DNA of 64,000 bases from Streptomyces sp. NBC_01244 (GTDB taxonomy: Bacteria; Actinomycetota; Actinomycetes; Streptomycetales; Streptomycetaceae). The stretch spans positions 2,542,001 through 2,606,000 of the forward strand of contig NZ_CP108488.1 in the NCBI RefSeq assembly GCF_035987325.1. Reading direction: 5' to 3'. Below the pieces are notes generated by a model. It searched no databases. It saw only the letters and a list, made by a program, of their open reading frames with translations, and was not told the origin of the DNA. The position numbers and the translations under genes are program-made. Positions within the stretch are counted from its first letter, which is position 1; every line of letters begins with the position of its first letter. Below, piece after piece: positions 51,199 through 62,510 of the stretch.

Positions 51199-52911
51199 TC
51201 AGCGGCCCCGCAGCGAGCGGTACGTGGCCACCAGCGCCCGCGTCGACTGGTCCAGGCCCGGTACCTCCGTGCCGTCGGTGAGCGCGGGCTCGATCCGCCT
51301 GGCCAGCACCTTCCCGAGCTCCACGCCCCACTGGTCGAAGGAGTCGATGTTCCACACCGCGCCCTGGACGAAGACCTTGTGCTCGTAGAGCGCGATGAGC
51401 TGGCCCAGTACGGACGGGGTCAGCTCGGTCGCCAGGATCGTGGTCGTCGGGTGGTTGCCCGCGAAGGTCTTGTGCGGGACCAGCGGTTCGGCGACGCCCT
51501 CCGCCCGGACCTCGTCCGCCGTCTTGCCGAAGGCCAGCGCCTGCGTCTGCGCGAAGAAGTTCGCCATCAACAGGTCGTGCTGGGCCGCCAGCGCGGGCGC
51601 CAGTTCGCCCACCGGCCGTGCGAAGCCGATGAAGTCCGCCGGGATCACCCGGGTGCCCTGGTGGATCAACTGGTAGTAGGCGTGCTGGCCGTTGGTGCCG
51701 GGCGTGCCCCACACCACCGGCCCGGTCTGCCAGTCCACCGGGTTGCCCTCGCGGTCCACGGACTTGCCGTTGGACTCCATGTCCAGCTGCTGCAAGTACG
51801 CGGTGAACCGGGAGAGGTAGTGGCTGTACGGGAGCACCGCGTGCGACTGGGCGTCGAAGAACGCCCCGTACCAGATCCCCAACAGGCCCAGCAGCAGCGG
51901 GGCGTTCTCCTCGGCGGGCGCCGTGCGGAAGTGCACGTCCATGGCGTGGAATCCGCCGAGCAGTTCCCGGAACGCGTCCGGGCCGATCGCGATCATCAGG
52001 GACAGCCCGATCGCGGAGTCGAAGGAGTAGCGCCCGCCGACCCAGTCCCAGAACTCGAACATGTTGGCCGTGTCGATGCCGAACTCGGAGACCTTCTCCT
52101 CGTTGGTCGACAGTGCCACGAAGTGCCGTGCCACGGCCGCCTGGTCGCCGCCCACGCCCGCGAGCAGCCACGCGCGCGCCGAGGTGGCGTTGGTGATGGT
52201 CTCGATCGTCGTGAACGTCTTCGACGCGATGATGAAGAGCGTCTCCAGCGGGTCCAGGTCCCGCACGGCCTCGTGCAGGTCGGCGCCGTCCACGTTGGAC
52301 ACGAAGCGCAGGGTCAGGCCCCGGTCGGAGAAGGCGCGCAGCGCCTCGTACGCCATCGCCGGACCCAAGTCGGAGCCGCCGATGCCGATGTTGACGACGT
52401 TCTTGATGCGCTTGCCGGTGGCGCCGGTCCACTCCCCCGACCGGATGCGGCCGGCGAAGGCCGCCATCTTGTCGAGGACCGCGTGGACGCCGGGTACGAC
52501 GTTCTCCCCGTCCACCTCGACGACCGCGTCGGCCGGTGCGCGCAGCGCGGTGTGCAGGACCGCCCGGTCCTCGGTCGTGTTGATCTTCTCGCCGCGGAAC
52601 ATGGCCTCGCGCAGCCCGGCCACGCCGGTCGCCGCGGCCAGTTCGCGCAGCAGCGTCAGCGTCTCGTCGGTCACGAGGTGCTTCGAGTAGTCGATGTGCA
52701 GGTCGCCGACCTGCAGCGTGTAGCCGGTGCCCCGGCCCGGATCCGTCTCGAACAGCTCCCGCAGATGCGTCTGCCCCAACTCGTCCCGGTGCTTGCCGAG
52801 TGCGTGCCACTCGGGCGTCCGGTTGAGCCTCGTACGGCCCTCCCGTCGCCCACCACCGCCCTCGCTTGACGCGCTTCGCGCGGCGGCCTGGTTTGCGTTC
52901 ATCTCGGACAT
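51199..52911 (-). CDS. pgi: Glucose-6-phosphate isomerase
   Basis: The 570-residue glycolytic isomerase has signatures [30 protein letters not shown] and [24 protein letters not shown], and the C-terminal [25 protein letters not shown] 52911 (MSEMNANQ) or 52902 (MNANQ) are both possible; the former is used. The first 35 residues are an Ala/Ser/Gly tail not shared by shorter relatives. Confidence 0.96.
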   Translation of the reverse strand: MSEMNANQAAARSASSEGGGGRREGRTRLNRTPEWHALGKHRDELGQTHLRELFETDPGRGTGYTLQVGDLHIDYSKHLVTDETLTLLRELAAATGVAGLREAMFRGEKINTTEDRAVLHTALRAPADAVVEVDGENVVPGVHAVLDKMAAFAGRIRSGEWTGATGKRIKNVVNIGIGGSDLGPAMAYEALRAFSDRGLTLRFVSNVDGADLHEAVRDLDPLETLFIIASKTFTTIETITNATSARAWLLAGVGGDQAAVARHFVALSTNEEKVSEFGIDTANMFEFWDWVGGRYSFDSAIGLSLMIAIGPDAFRELLGGFHAMDVHFRTAPAEENAPLLLGLLGIWYGAFFDAQSHAVLPYSHYLSRFTAYLQQLDMESNGKSVDREGNPVDWQTGPVVWGTPGTNGQHAYYQLIHQGTRVIPADFIGFARPVGELAPALAAQHDLLMANFFAQTQALAFGKTADEVRAEGVAEPLVPHKTFAGNHPTTTILATELTPSVLGQLIALYEHKVFVQGAVWNIDSFDQWGVELGKVLARRIEPALTDGTEVPGLDQSTRALVATYRSLRGR

Positions 52912-53058
52912 CAACCCACTTCCTGTCCTGTCGTGCCCCGCCGGTTCCAACCTAAGGGATGGGAAGCGGCACAACCGACACAAAGCGGCCCGGCCCGCAG
53001 GAGAGAAGTCTCCTGCGGGCCGGGCCGGTTGCCACTTCGGTTGTTCGGTGGGGACGCG

Positions 53059-53394
53059 TCAGATCTCGCCGCGCAGCTTCGCGAGGGCCTCGGCGAGGAT
53101 CGCCTCGCCGTCGGCGTCCGTGCGCCGCTCCCGTACGTACGCCAGGTGCGTCTTGTACGGCTCGGTGCGCGGCGGCGCGGGCGGGTTGTCCCGGTCCTGG
53201 CCGGCCGGGAACCCGCAGCGCGGGCAGTCCCAGGTATCCGGCACCTGCGCGTCGCTGGCGAAGCTCGGCTGCGTCTCGTGCCCGTTCGAGCACCAGAAGG
53301 AGATGCGCAGGCGGGGCGCGGACTCGCCGCGCTCGGCCTCGCCCATCGGCCCCGCTCCGACCCGACTACCACGGATCGCGTTGCCACTTGCCAC
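53059..53394 (-). CDS. RbpA-like RNA polymerase-binding protein (paralogue)
   Basis: The 111-residue protein has the RbpA plan: a basic N-terminal tail (NAIRGSRVG), a zinc ribbon (FWCSNGHETQPSF... TWDCPRCG) and a sigma-interaction helix (YKTHLAYVRERRTDADGEAILAEALAKL). RbpA binds the principal sigma factor and stabilises the open complex. This copy is shorter than the canonical RbpA and its tail ends at LRGEI, so it is probably the second, RbpB-type paralogue of Streptomyces. GTG 53394 has GGGAG nine bases upstream. It lies between pgi and secG, which is conserved. Confidence 0.85.
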   Translation of the reverse strand: MASGNAIRGSRVGAGPMGEAERGESAPRLRISFWCSNGHETQPSFASDAQVPDTWDCPRCGFPAGQDRDNPPAPPRTEPYKTHLAYVRERRTDADGEAILAEALAKLRGEI

Positions 53395-53572
53395 GGTCGT
53401 AACTCCCTGCGTGATGGTGCCGCGAAGCGTGAGTGGATTCCGTCGCGGGCGCCCAAGTCTACGTAAGGCGGGGCGCCCGTCCAGGAGTGGAGTTACCCAT
53501 TCCAGACACGAACGCCGAACCTCATGATAGGCCGGGGGGAGCCGACCGGACGGCCGGAATGGCCAGAACGGT

Positions 53573-53809
53573 TCAGCTGCCGGTCTTCATGAGCAGGCCG
53601 AGCGCGACGATGCAGGCGAACCAGAGCAGACCGATCACCACGGTGATGCGGTCGAGGTTGCGCTCCGCGACCGAGGAGCCGCCGACCGACGACTGCATAC
53701 CGCCGCCGAACATGTCGGAAAGACCGCCGCCCTTGCCCTTGTGCATCAGCACGAGCAGCATCAGCAGGGCGCTGAAGACGACCAAGGCGATCTCGAACCC
53801 CAAAATCAC
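53573..53809 (-). CDS. secG: Preprotein translocase subunit SecG
   Basis: The 78-residue two-helix protein (MILGFEIALVVFSALLMLLVLMHKGKGGGLSDMFGG then VVIGLLWFACIVALGLLM) is a stimulating subunit of the SecYEG channel. GTG 53809 has AGGAAT at normal distance. The 178-bp gap to the RbpA-like gene shows no strong terminator. Upstream, a stem-loop at 53874-53907 separates it from tpiA. Confidence 0.95.
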   Translation of the reverse strand: MILGFEIALVVFSALLMLLVLMHKGKGGGLSDMFGGGMQSSVGGSSVAERNLDRITVVIGLLWFACIVALGLLMKTGS

Positions 53810-53873
53810 GGCTGATTCCTACTTTCTGGGCTTACTGGCTTTCCGGCTTTCCCGCATTGCCGATTACGAGCAC

Positions 53874-53907
53874 GGGGGCCAGCGGCTGATTCAGCCTGCT
53901 GGCCCCC
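53874..53907 (-). terminator. Stem-loop terminator of the pgk-tpiA unit
   Basis: GGGGGCCAGC pairs with GCTGGCCCCC and the inner GGCTGA with TCAGCC, leaving one unpaired T. It lies 46 bases past the tpiA stop. Confidence 0.8.
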
Positions 53908-53952
53908 GCAAGGGTACGACGGATCCGCCCTACCGCATACTCACGATGAACG

Positions 53953-54741
53953 TCACTGGTCGCGGAACCGGACGATCTTCACGAACTCGTCCGCGTCCAG
54001 CGCCGCGCCGCCGATCAGGGCGCCGTCGACGTCGGGCTGGGCCATGATCGCGGCGATGTTGCCGGACTTGACCGAGCCGCCGTACTGGATGCGGACCTTG
54101 TCGGCCAGCTCCTGCGAGTACAGCTCCGCGAGACGGACGCGGATGGCACCGCAGACCTCCTGCGCGTCCTCGGGGGTGGCGACCTCGCCGGTCCCGATCG
54201 CCCAGACGGGCTCGTACGCGATCACGATGGACTCGACCTGCTCGGCCGGGACGTCCTTGAGGCCGCCGTCGAGCTGGTTCAGCGTGTACGGGACCTGCTG
54301 GCCGGCCTTGCGGATGTCCAGGCCCTCGCCGACGCACAGGATCGGGGTGATCCCGTGCTTGTAGGCGGCCTTGACCTTGGCGTTGCAGATCTCGTCGCTC
54401 TCGCCGTGGTACTGGCGGCGCTCGCTGTGGCCGACGGCCACGAAGGTGCACTTGAGCTTCGAGAGCATCGGGCCGGAGATCTCGCCGGTGTAGGCACCGG
54501 AGTCGTGGGCCGAGATGTCCTGGGCGCCGTACTTGATCTTCAGCTTGTCGCCGTCGACCAGGGTCTGGACCGAACGGAGGTCGACGAAGGGCGGCAGGAC
54601 CGCGACCTCGACGAAGTCGTAGTCCTTGTCGGCCAGGGCGAAGGCGAGCTTCTGGACGTGGGCGATGGCCTCGAGGTGGTTGAGGTTCATCTTCCAGTTG
54701 CCCGCCATCAGCGGGGTACGGCCGGCGGTGTTGTCAGTCAT
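53953..54741 (-). CDS. tpiA: Triosephosphate isomerase
   Basis: The 262-residue TIM-barrel enzyme has NWKMN with the catalytic Lys, [11 protein letters not shown] with the electrophilic His and [13 protein letters not shown] with the catalytic Glu. It interconverts the triose phosphates. ATG 54741 lies six bases after the pgk stop, so the two are cotranscribed. Confidence 0.97.
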   Translation of the reverse strand: MTDNTAGRTPLMAGNWKMNLNHLEAIAHVQKLAFALADKDYDFVEVAVLPPFVDLRSVQTLVDGDKLKIKYGAQDISAHDSGAYTGEISGPMLSKLKCTFVAVGHSERRQYHGESDEICNAKVKAAYKHGITPILCVGEGLDIRKAGQQVPYTLNQLDGGLKDVPAEQVESIVIAYEPVWAIGTGEVATPEDAQEVCGAIRVRLAELYSQELADKVRIQYGGSVKSGNIAAIMAQPDVDGALIGGAALDADEFVKIVRFRDQ

Positions 54742-54747
54742 CGGGGT

Positions 54748-55959
54748 TCAGACCTCCAGTGCGGCGAGGCCGGGGAGCGTCTTGCCCTCGAGGTACTCGA
54801 GGGAGGCGCCGCCACCGGTCGAAATGTGGCCGAAAGCGTTCTCGTCGAAGCCGAGCGTGCGCACGGCGGCGGCCGAGTCGCCACCGCCGACGACGGTGAA
54901 GGCGCTGCTGTCGACGAGCGCCTGCGCGATGGCGCGGGTGCCGCCGGCGTAGTCGGGGTGCTCGAAGACGCCCACGGGGCCGTTCCAGAAGACGGTCTCG
55001 GCGTCGGCGATCTTCGTGGCGTACAGCTCGCGGGTCTTGGGACCGATGTCCAGACCCTCCTGGTCGGCGGGGATCTTGTCCGCGTCGACGGTGATGAAGT
55101 CCGCCGGGGCCTTGGTCTTCAGGTCCGGGAAGTCCTTGGAGGCGAGGATGTCGACGGGGAGGACCAGCTCGACACCGTTCTTCTCGGCGCGCTCCATGTA
55201 CTCCTTGACGACGTCCACCTGGTCCTTCTGGAGCAGGGAGATGCCGACCTCGTAGCCCTTGGCGTAGAGGAAGGTGTACGCCATGCCGCCGCCGATGAGC
55301 AGGCGGTCGGCCTTGCCGAGCAGCTCGTCGATGACGGCGAGCTTGTCGGAGACCTTGGCGCCGCCGAGGATGACCACGTACGGGCGCTTGACCTCGGCGG
55401 TCAGCTTCTTCAGGACGCCGACCTCGGTGGCGATGAGGTAGCCGGCCGCGTGCGGGAGGCGCGCGGGGAGGTCGAAGACCGAGGCGTGCTTGCGGTGGAC
55501 AGCGCCGAAGCCGTCGCCGACGTAGATGTCGGCCAGCTCGGCGAGCTGGTCCGCGAAGGCGCCGCGCTCGGCGTCGTCCTTGGCGGTCTCACCGGCGTTG
55601 AAGCGCAGGTTCTCGATGACGGCGACCTGGCCGTCGGCGAGGCCCGCGACGGTCTCCTTGGCGGAGGCGCCGACGGTGTCGGTGGCGAAGGCGACGTCCA
55701 CGGCCAGCAGCTCGCCGAGGCGGGCGGCGGCGGGCGCCAGCGAGAAGGCCGGGTCCGGGGCGCCCTTGGGGCGGCCCAGGTGCGAAGCCACGACCACGCG
55801 GGCGCCGGCCTCGGCGAGCTTCGCGATGGTGGGCTGCACGGCGCGGATGCGGCCGTCATCGGTGATCTCACCGTTGGAGAGCGGCACGTTCAGGTCGGCG
55901 CGTACGAAGACACGCTTGCCGGACACGCCCTCGGCGAGAAGTTCGTCGATCGTCTTCAT
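54748..55959 (-). CDS. pgk: Phosphoglycerate kinase
   Basis: The 403-residue kinase has RVFVRADLNVPL at the start, the basic-patch SHLGRPKG and the nucleotide-site VPVGVFEHPDYAGGTRA-type region, with the C-terminal GGGDSAAAVRTLG. It makes ATP from 1,3-bisphosphoglycerate. It starts 140 bases after gap and continues into tpiA. Confidence 0.97.
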   Translation of the reverse strand: MKTIDELLAEGVSGKRVFVRADLNVPLSNGEITDDGRIRAVQPTIAKLAEAGARVVVASHLGRPKGAPDPAFSLAPAAARLGELLAVDVAFATDTVGASAKETVAGLADGQVAVIENLRFNAGETAKDDAERGAFADQLAELADIYVGDGFGAVHRKHASVFDLPARLPHAAGYLIATEVGVLKKLTAEVKRPYVVILGGAKVSDKLAVIDELLGKADRLLIGGGMAYTFLYAKGYEVGISLLQKDQVDVVKEYMERAEKNGVELVLPVDILASKDFPDLKTKAPADFITVDADKIPADQEGLDIGPKTRELYATKIADAETVFWNGPVGVFEHPDYAGGTRAIAQALVDSSAFTVVGGGDSAAAVRTLGFDENAFGHISTGGGASLEYLEGKTLPGLAALEV

Positions 55960-56099
55960 GCTGTTTTCTACTCCTTTTCCCAGCCCAGGACTTTACCCGT
56001 GCGGGGCGAGAGGGGTACGAGGCAAGCAACAGGGCCCGTACAGCGCTTCATCGCGCTGCCCGAGCCCCGGTGCTCACATCGTGGTGCCTGTCTTGGTGC

Positions 56100-57170
<1,071 letters not shown>

Positions 57171-57312
57171 TTACGACACTACCTCTCCGTGAGCTTCGGA
57201 GTGACATCGACCGTCGTCTGACACGCCCCGAAGCCCCGCACTCTCGGACGAGTACGGGACCTCGGGGACTTTGTGCCCGGTCACTCACGGTGAGCGCGGT
57301 CAAGGCCTCTGA

Positions 57313-60270
57313 TCAGTGGTTCAGCGAGCGGAGCGCCTTACCGACGAGTACGGCGCGGTCCGCCGCGGCCGGCACGTGTTCCAGGCCGAAGCCCAGGAGC
57401 ACGGTGTCACGCGTAGTGACGGAGGCGTAGGACTTGAACAGCTCGCCCGACCGGGACCAATCGCCCGGAACATCAGGGCTTCCGGCAGGTGCGCCCTGGG
57501 CGGTCCAGACACCGAACGAGGACTCGAAGCCCTCGGCCGCCTGGTCCGTGCCGCCGATCGATACGCGGGCCTCGTCCGCGAACACTCCGCGGCCGCCCGA
57601 GCCCGGGTCGGTGATGTAGGCGAGGGAGACCTCGACGGTCTTGCCCGCGTACGCGCTCAGGTCGAAGGAGACCTGCTTCCAGCCGCCGGAGGACCCGGTG
57701 AAGGAGTTCCACATGCCGCTGGTGCCCTGCGGGGTGCAGCCACCGGCGTCGAGGGTGAGGTAGCGGCGCAGGAACGGGTGGCCGTTGATGAAGAACCCGG
57801 CCCCGCACTCCTCCGGAACGGTGGTGGTGGTCAGGCCCTCCGCCTCGGGCAGCGTGGTCCAGTCGTCAGCGCCCGCGGTACGGGACTCCAGCACCGCGTG
57901 GTCGTAGCCCTCCTCGGTGTTCCAGTTGAGCGCCATCTTGAGCTTCGGCTGGTCGGCCGCGGTGACCCCGGTGAGGTCGATGGTGCGGGTGAGGCGCTTC
58001 CAGTCGTCGTCCGCGTGCGTGGCCGAGGCCATGGACGCTCCGGCGTACGGGGCGTACGGGTTCACGACTCCGGCGTACTGGCCCGACTGCGCGCTCTTGA
58101 ACTGCGGGAACTGCGCCGCGGGCAGGGTGTCGGAGGTGACCGTGTAGGAGCCCGGGCGGTCGAGCGGGTTGCCCGTGGCGTCGCCGAGGGCGCCCTTGGC
58201 TCCGGTCAGGGAGCCCGCGCCGGTGAATCCGGTGGGGCCGGTGACCCCCGCGCGGCCGTAGGCGCCGAGGAAGTACTGGCTGAAGTCGTTGGTGACGGCG
58301 CGGCCGACCTGGGCGTTGCCGCCCGCCAGCTCGCCGGCCTCGATCAGCTTGCCGCCCTCGTTGAGGAAGTCGCGCACCGCGAGCTGGGTGTCGCCGCCCG
58401 GGGACTTGGCCCCGGTGTAGTGGACGGCCGTGCGGAAGTGGGAGAGGGCTCCGAGGTGGTGCGGGGCTCCCTGGACGGCCACGTCCCAGACCGCCGCGCT
58501 CTTGCCGTTGGCGCGCAGGGCGTCGACGTAGGCCTGTGCGTGCTGCGCCGGGGCGCCCTCCTCGGCGATCACCAGCACGTCGGCGCGGGGGCGCTGGGCC
58601 ACCGTGTACGTGAAGTGCTCGCTGGAGACCTGCTTGCCGCGGTCGCGGCCGGTGAACCAGACCTCGACCTTGTCGCCGGGCCTGGCGCCCTCGACCTCGG
58701 CGCGGTACTCGTCGAACCAGTTGTTGTCGTCCCCGCCGTAGACCTCACCACCCTTCCAGGCCTCGAGGTCCTCGTCGTGGGTGCGGCCCCCGTTGACGCG
58801 GTAGTTCAGCTCCTTGTCCTTCAGCGCCTTGCGGGCCGTGACCGCGACCTTCTGGTCCTCGCCGCGGGCCGCGTAGGAGGTGGTGAAGGGGTCGAGGGTG
58901 AAGTCCGCGGCGGTCAGGCCCAGGGAGGACTTCGGCCGGTCCGGGCGTTCGGCGCTCTCGGCCACGGAGAGCGCGAAGGGGATGTTCTTGGCGAACTCGG
59001 CCTGGATGAGCTTCTCGTCGTCCGGGAAGTTGAAGCCGGAGGCGCAGTCCTCGGGCTTCCACTGGTCGTCCGGATCGATGGCGGAGGCCGTCTGGCAGGT
59101 GGTCATCTCCGGCGTGAACATCATGATGCCGTTGGCGTTGGCGGCCTGGCTGTCCGCTTCGCCGTTGGTGGTGTAGAGCTCGGAGGAGACCTGCGGGTAG
59201 TAGCCGGGGACGGCCGGGTTCTCCGGGGTGCCGGCGAGCGCCTTGTAGGCGACGTCGTCGGGGGTGGGGGTGGCCACCTGCCAGCCCACGCCGTACAGGA
59301 TCAGCTCGGCGGCGGAGTGGTAGTTGATCGCGTAGTCGAAGCCGATGCGCTTCTGGAACGTGTCCAGGGCGACGGTCTCGGGCTCGGAGGCCGCCTTGGC
59401 GCCGCGGTAGGTCTCGCTCGACTCGTTGGGCGAGGAACCCTCGTTGTCGTAACCCCACTTGTAGGCGAAGTTGCGGTTGAGGTCGACGCCGTCGCCCGCG
59501 GTGATCTTGCCGTCGGCGTTGTTGTCGCGCAGGTTCTTGCGCCACAGCCGCTGGCCGTCGGGGGCGAAGGTGTAGTCGTAGCCGTCGGGGTTGGCGGAGA
59601 GCAGGAACCACAGCTCGGTGGAGTCCACCAGCTTGGTGATCCGCGGGTCCTTGCCGTAGCTGTCGAGGGTGTGGTGCATCAGCCGCCGGGTCATCTCGGG
59701 GGTGATCCACTCACGGGCGTGCTGGTTCGACATGAACAGCGTGGAGGGCTTGCCTCCGTCCCGGGTCTTCTTGGCGTTCTTGGTGACCTTGAGGGCGAGG
59801 ATGTCCTTGCCCTGGACGGTCTTGCCGATGGAGACGACCTTGGTGAGGCCGGGGTTCTCCTGGGCGGTGCGCAGGATCTCCTCCTGGAGCCCGCCCTTGC
59901 CGCTGTACGGGCGGAACACGCCGTCGCCGGCCGCCAGGGTGCGCGCCGCGGCCTTGGCCGGGACCTTGCGTTCGGCGAGCTTGATCCCCTTCGCCGCCAG
60001 TTCCTTGGCCTGTCCGCCGGTGAGGAAGAGCTCGACCTTGGCGGTCCCGGTCTCGGGGGCGCGTTCGGAGAGCTCGTGTGCGTCCTGCCCGGCCGCCAGG
60101 ACCAGCGGGACCTGCTCCTTGGTGATGTCGGCGTCGTAGACCCGTACCTCGTCGGCGGCGGCCCGGTCCGCCGGACCTGGCTGGGCCTGGGCCGCTGCGG
60201 GTAGTGCGGCCAGTGTGGTGCCGAAGACGAATGCGCTTGCGGCGAGGATCGATCTCGCGCGGTGCCTCAT
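57313..60270 (-). CDS. Secreted M14 family zinc carboxypeptidase
   Basis: The 985-residue protein has a Sec signal peptide (RARSILAASAFVFGTTLAALPAAAQAQ), a propeptide-like region to about 120, and an M14 domain. Zinc ligands are His184 and Glu187 in NQHAREWITPE, the specificity region is NPDGYDYTF...RLWRKN with VDLNRNFAYKWG, and INYHSAAELILYG gives the third ligand His. The C-terminal 480 residues hold an unassigned alpha/beta domain and a jelly-roll part (FTGSSGGWKQVSFDLSAYAGKTVEVSLAYITD). It probably degrades extracellular peptides. The start ATG 60270 is clear. Confidence 0.92.
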   Translation of the reverse strand: MRHRARSILAASAFVFGTTLAALPAAAQAQPGPADRAAADEVRVYDADITKEQVPLVLAAGQDAHELSERAPETGTAKVELFLTGGQAKELAAKGIKLAERKVPAKAAARTLAAGDGVFRPYSGKGGLQEEILRTAQENPGLTKVVSIGKTVQGKDILALKVTKNAKKTRDGGKPSTLFMSNQHAREWITPEMTRRLMHHTLDSYGKDPRITKLVDSTELWFLLSANPDGYDYTFAPDGQRLWRKNLRDNNADGKITAGDGVDLNRNFAYKWGYDNEGSSPNESSETYRGAKAASEPETVALDTFQKRIGFDYAINYHSAAELILYGVGWQVATPTPDDVAYKALAGTPENPAVPGYYPQVSSELYTTNGEADSQAANANGIMMFTPEMTTCQTASAIDPDDQWKPEDCASGFNFPDDEKLIQAEFAKNIPFALSVAESAERPDRPKSSLGLTAADFTLDPFTTSYAARGEDQKVAVTARKALKDKELNYRVNGGRTHDEDLEAWKGGEVYGGDDNNWFDEYRAEVEGARPGDKVEVWFTGRDRGKQVSSEHFTYTVAQRPRADVLVIAEEGAPAQHAQAYVDALRANGKSAAVWDVAVQGAPHHLGALSHFRTAVHYTGAKSPGGDTQLAVRDFLNEGGKLIEAGELAGGNAQVGRAVTNDFSQYFLGAYGRAGVTGPTGFTGAGSLTGAKGALGDATGNPLDRPGSYTVTSDTLPAAQFPQFKSAQSGQYAGVVNPYAPYAGASMASATHADDDWKRLTRTIDLTGVTAADQPKLKMALNWNTEEGYDHAVLESRTAGADDWTTLPEAEGLTTTTVPEECGAGFFINGHPFLRRYLTLDAGGCTPQGTSGMWNSFTGSSGGWKQVSFDLSAYAGKTVEVSLAYITDPGSGGRGVFADEARVSIGGTDQAAEGFESSFGVWTAQGAPAGSPDVPGDWSRSGELFKSYASVTTRDTVLLGFGLEHVPAAADRAVLVGKALRSLNH

Positions 60271-60354
60271 GTGCCCCCCTGGGCGTCGTCTGCCACGAAA
60301 GCTTCGGACGACAGGCTCACGACCAGCCCATGCTCATGTCAATGGGGCATACCG

Positions 60355-60392
60355 GAAAGGGGCCCGCACGAGTGATCGTGCGGGCCCCTTTC
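60355..60392 (-). terminator. Stem-loop terminator of the rapZ-yvcK-whiA transcript
   Basis: Arms 60355-60371 and 60376-60392 are 17-bp perfect complements with a GTGA loop, followed toward the minus strand by the carboxypeptidase promoter region. It lies 56 bases past the whiA stop. Confidence 0.9.
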
Positions 60393-60447
60393 GGAGGCCC
60401 CTTCCCGCTGGGCTTTCCTGCTCGGCTTTCCCGCTCGGCTTCCCTGC

Positions 60448-61449
60448 TCAGCCGGCCATGTTGTCGGCCAGCTCCTCGCTGTCGCTGAGGTCGAGGTTCG
60501 ACTCGGTGCCCGGGATCCCGAGGTCCTGGGCCCGCTTGTCGGCCATCGCCAGCAGGCGGCGGATCCGGCCCGCGACCGCGTCCTTGGTCAGCGGCGGGTC
60601 GGCGAGCGCGCCCAGCTCCTCCAGGGAGGCCTGCTTGTGCTCCATGCGCAGCCGGCCGGCCGCGGCGAGGTGCTCGGGGACCTCCTCGGCGAGGATCTCC
60701 AGCGCGCGCTGGACCCGGGCTCCGGCGGCCACCGCGGCCCGCGCCGAGCGGCGCAGGTTGGCGTCGTCGAAGTTGGCGAGGCGGTTCGCGGTGGCGCGCA
60801 CCTCGCGCCGCATCCGCCGCTCCTCCCAGGCCAGCACCGAGTCGTGGGCGCCGAGCCTGGTCAGCAGGGCGCCGATGGCGTCCCCGTCCCGTACGACGAC
60901 CCGGTCCACGCCGCGGACCTCACGGGCCTTCGCGGCGATGGAGAGCCGGCGGGCGGCGCCGACCAGGGCCAGGGCGGCCTCCGGACCGGGGCAGGTGACC
61001 TCCAGGGAAGAGGAGCGCCCCGGCTCGGTCAGCGAGCCGTGGGCCAGGAAGGCCCCGCGCCAGGCCGCCTCGGCGTCGCAGGTGGCCCCGGAGACCACCT
61101 GGGGGGGCAGACCCCGGATCGGACGGCCGCGGCCGTCCACGAGGCCGGTCTGACGCGCGAGCTGGTCGCCGCCGGCGACCACGCGGACCACGTACCGGTT
61201 GCCCCGGCGCAGGCCCCCCGGAGCCATGATCACCAGATCCGAGGAGTGTCCGAAGATCTCCAGGATGTCCTTGCGCAGGCGGCGGGCCGCGATCCCCGCG
61301 TCCAGTTCCGCCTCGATGACGATCCGGCCGCTCACCAGGTGCAACCCGCCCGCGAACCGAAGGATCGCCGAGACCTCCGCCTTCCTGCAGCAGGTGCGGG
61401 TGACAGGCAGGCGGGCGATCTCATCCTTCACCGCGGGCGTCATCGCCAT
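60448..61449 (-). CDS. whiA: Sporulation transcription factor WhiA
   Basis: The 333-residue regulator has an N-terminal LAGLIDADG-endonuclease-like fold ([57 protein letters not shown]) and a C-terminal helix-turn-helix ([31 protein letters not shown]). It works with WhiB to start sporulation septation. ATG 61449 overlaps the end of yvcK by ten bases. Confidence 0.97.
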   Translation of the reverse strand: MAMTPAVKDEIARLPVTRTCCRKAEVSAILRFAGGLHLVSGRIVIEAELDAGIAARRLRKDILEIFGHSSDLVIMAPGGLRRGNRYVVRVVAGGDQLARQTGLVDGRGRPIRGLPPQVVSGATCDAEAAWRGAFLAHGSLTEPGRSSSLEVTCPGPEAALALVGAARRLSIAAKAREVRGVDRVVVRDGDAIGALLTRLGAHDSVLAWEERRMRREVRATANRLANFDDANLRRSARAAVAAGARVQRALEILAEEVPEHLAAAGRLRMEHKQASLEELGALADPPLTKDAVAGRIRRLLAMADKRAQDLGIPGTESNLDLSDSEELADNMAG

Positions 61450-62510
61450 GGGCCGATCCTTCCATGCATCCGAAAAATACGGTCGTACGCGGCGGCCAGC
61501 AGCTCCGGATCATGTTTCGGAGAGCCGTCCAGCCTGGCAACCGGCGCCAGCTCGACCGCGGCACCGAACCGTTTTGCGGCATCGGCGAGGGACTCGCGAT
61601 CGGGCACGGCAGCCTGATCGGCCAGCACCACGTCCAGGGCGAGTTTAGGGGCGTGTCGGGCCAAAACCTCCAAATGACGCTGCGGAGAGAAGCCCTCTGT
61701 TTCGCCGGGTTGTGGTGCGAGGTTCAGCGAGAGCACCCTTCTGGCCTTCGTCTCGACCAGCGCGTCGAGCAATTCGGGCACCAGCAGGTGCGGAATCACC
61801 GACGAGAACCAGGATCCCGGACCGAGCACGACCCAGTCCGCGTCGAGCACCGCCGCGACCGCTTCCGGCACCGCCGGCGGGTCGCTCGGCACCACCTGTA
61901 CGGAGAGCACCTCGCCGGGGGTCAGCGCCACGGTGGCCTGTCCCCGTACGGTGTCCACGTCCTCGGGGCGGGCCGGATCGTGGCCCTTGACCAGGGCCTG
62001 GAGCTCCAGCGGGACCGCCGACATCGGCAGCACCCGGCCCTGGGCGCCGAGCAGCTTGCCGACGAGGTCCAGGGCCTGGACGGGGTCGCCGAGCTGTTCC
62101 CACAGCGCGACGATCAGCAGGTTGCCGACGGCGTGCTCGTGCAGGTCGCCCTGGGACTGGAAGCGGTGCTGGATCACCCGCGACCAGGTCTGGCCCCAGT
62201 CGTCGTCACCGCACAGCGCGGCCAGCGCCTTGCGCAGGTCACCGGGAGGCAGGACGCCGAGCTCCTCGCGCAGCCTGCCGCTGGAGCCGCCGTCGTCGGC
62301 GACGGTGACGACGGCGGTCAGCTCGCCCGTGATCCGGCGCAGGGCGGTCAGCGAGGCCGAGAGGCCCATGCCGCCGCCGAGCGCCACGACCTTGGGCGAG
62401 ACCACCTCGGGGGCCTCGCCCCGGCGCAGGCCCGTGCGGCCCGCGCCGTCCCCGCCCTTGCCGTTGGTGAGCCGGCGCAGGCGGCGGAGCCGCATGGTAC
62501 GTCCGGTCAC
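61440..62510 (-). CDS. yvcK: Gluconeogenesis factor YvcK/CuvA-like protein
   Basis: The 356-residue CofD-like protein has [20 protein letters not shown], the [30 protein letters not shown] motif and [21 protein letters not shown]. It binds UDP-sugars and affects cell-wall synthesis and gluconeogenic growth. GTG 62510 overlaps the rapZ stop by four bases (GTGA); an ATG five codons later is an alternative. Longer frames upstream lie inside rapZ. Confidence 0.93.
   Translation of the reverse strand: MTGRTMRLRRLRRLTNGKGGDGAGRTGLRRGEAPEVVSPKVVALGGGMGLSASLTALRRITGELTAVVTVADDGGSSGRLREELGVLPPGDLRKALAALCGDDDWGQTWSRVIQHRFQSQGDLHEHAVGNLLIVALWEQLGDPVQALDLVGKLLGAQGRVLPMSAVPLELQALVKGHDPARPEDVDTVRGQATVALTPGEVLSVQVVPSDPPAVPEAVAAVLDADWVVLGPGSWFSSVIPHLLVPELLDALVETKARRVLSLNLAPQPGETEGFSPQRHLEVLARHAPKLALDVVLADQAAVPDRESLADAAKRFGAAVELAPVARLDGSPKHDPELLAAAYDRIFRMHGRIGPWR

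Noticed and set aside
57316..60204. 962-codon plus-strand frame opposite the carboxypeptidase
   Set aside because: It mirrors the minus-strand gene, which has a signal peptide, zinc ligands and normal codon use. The plus frame has none.
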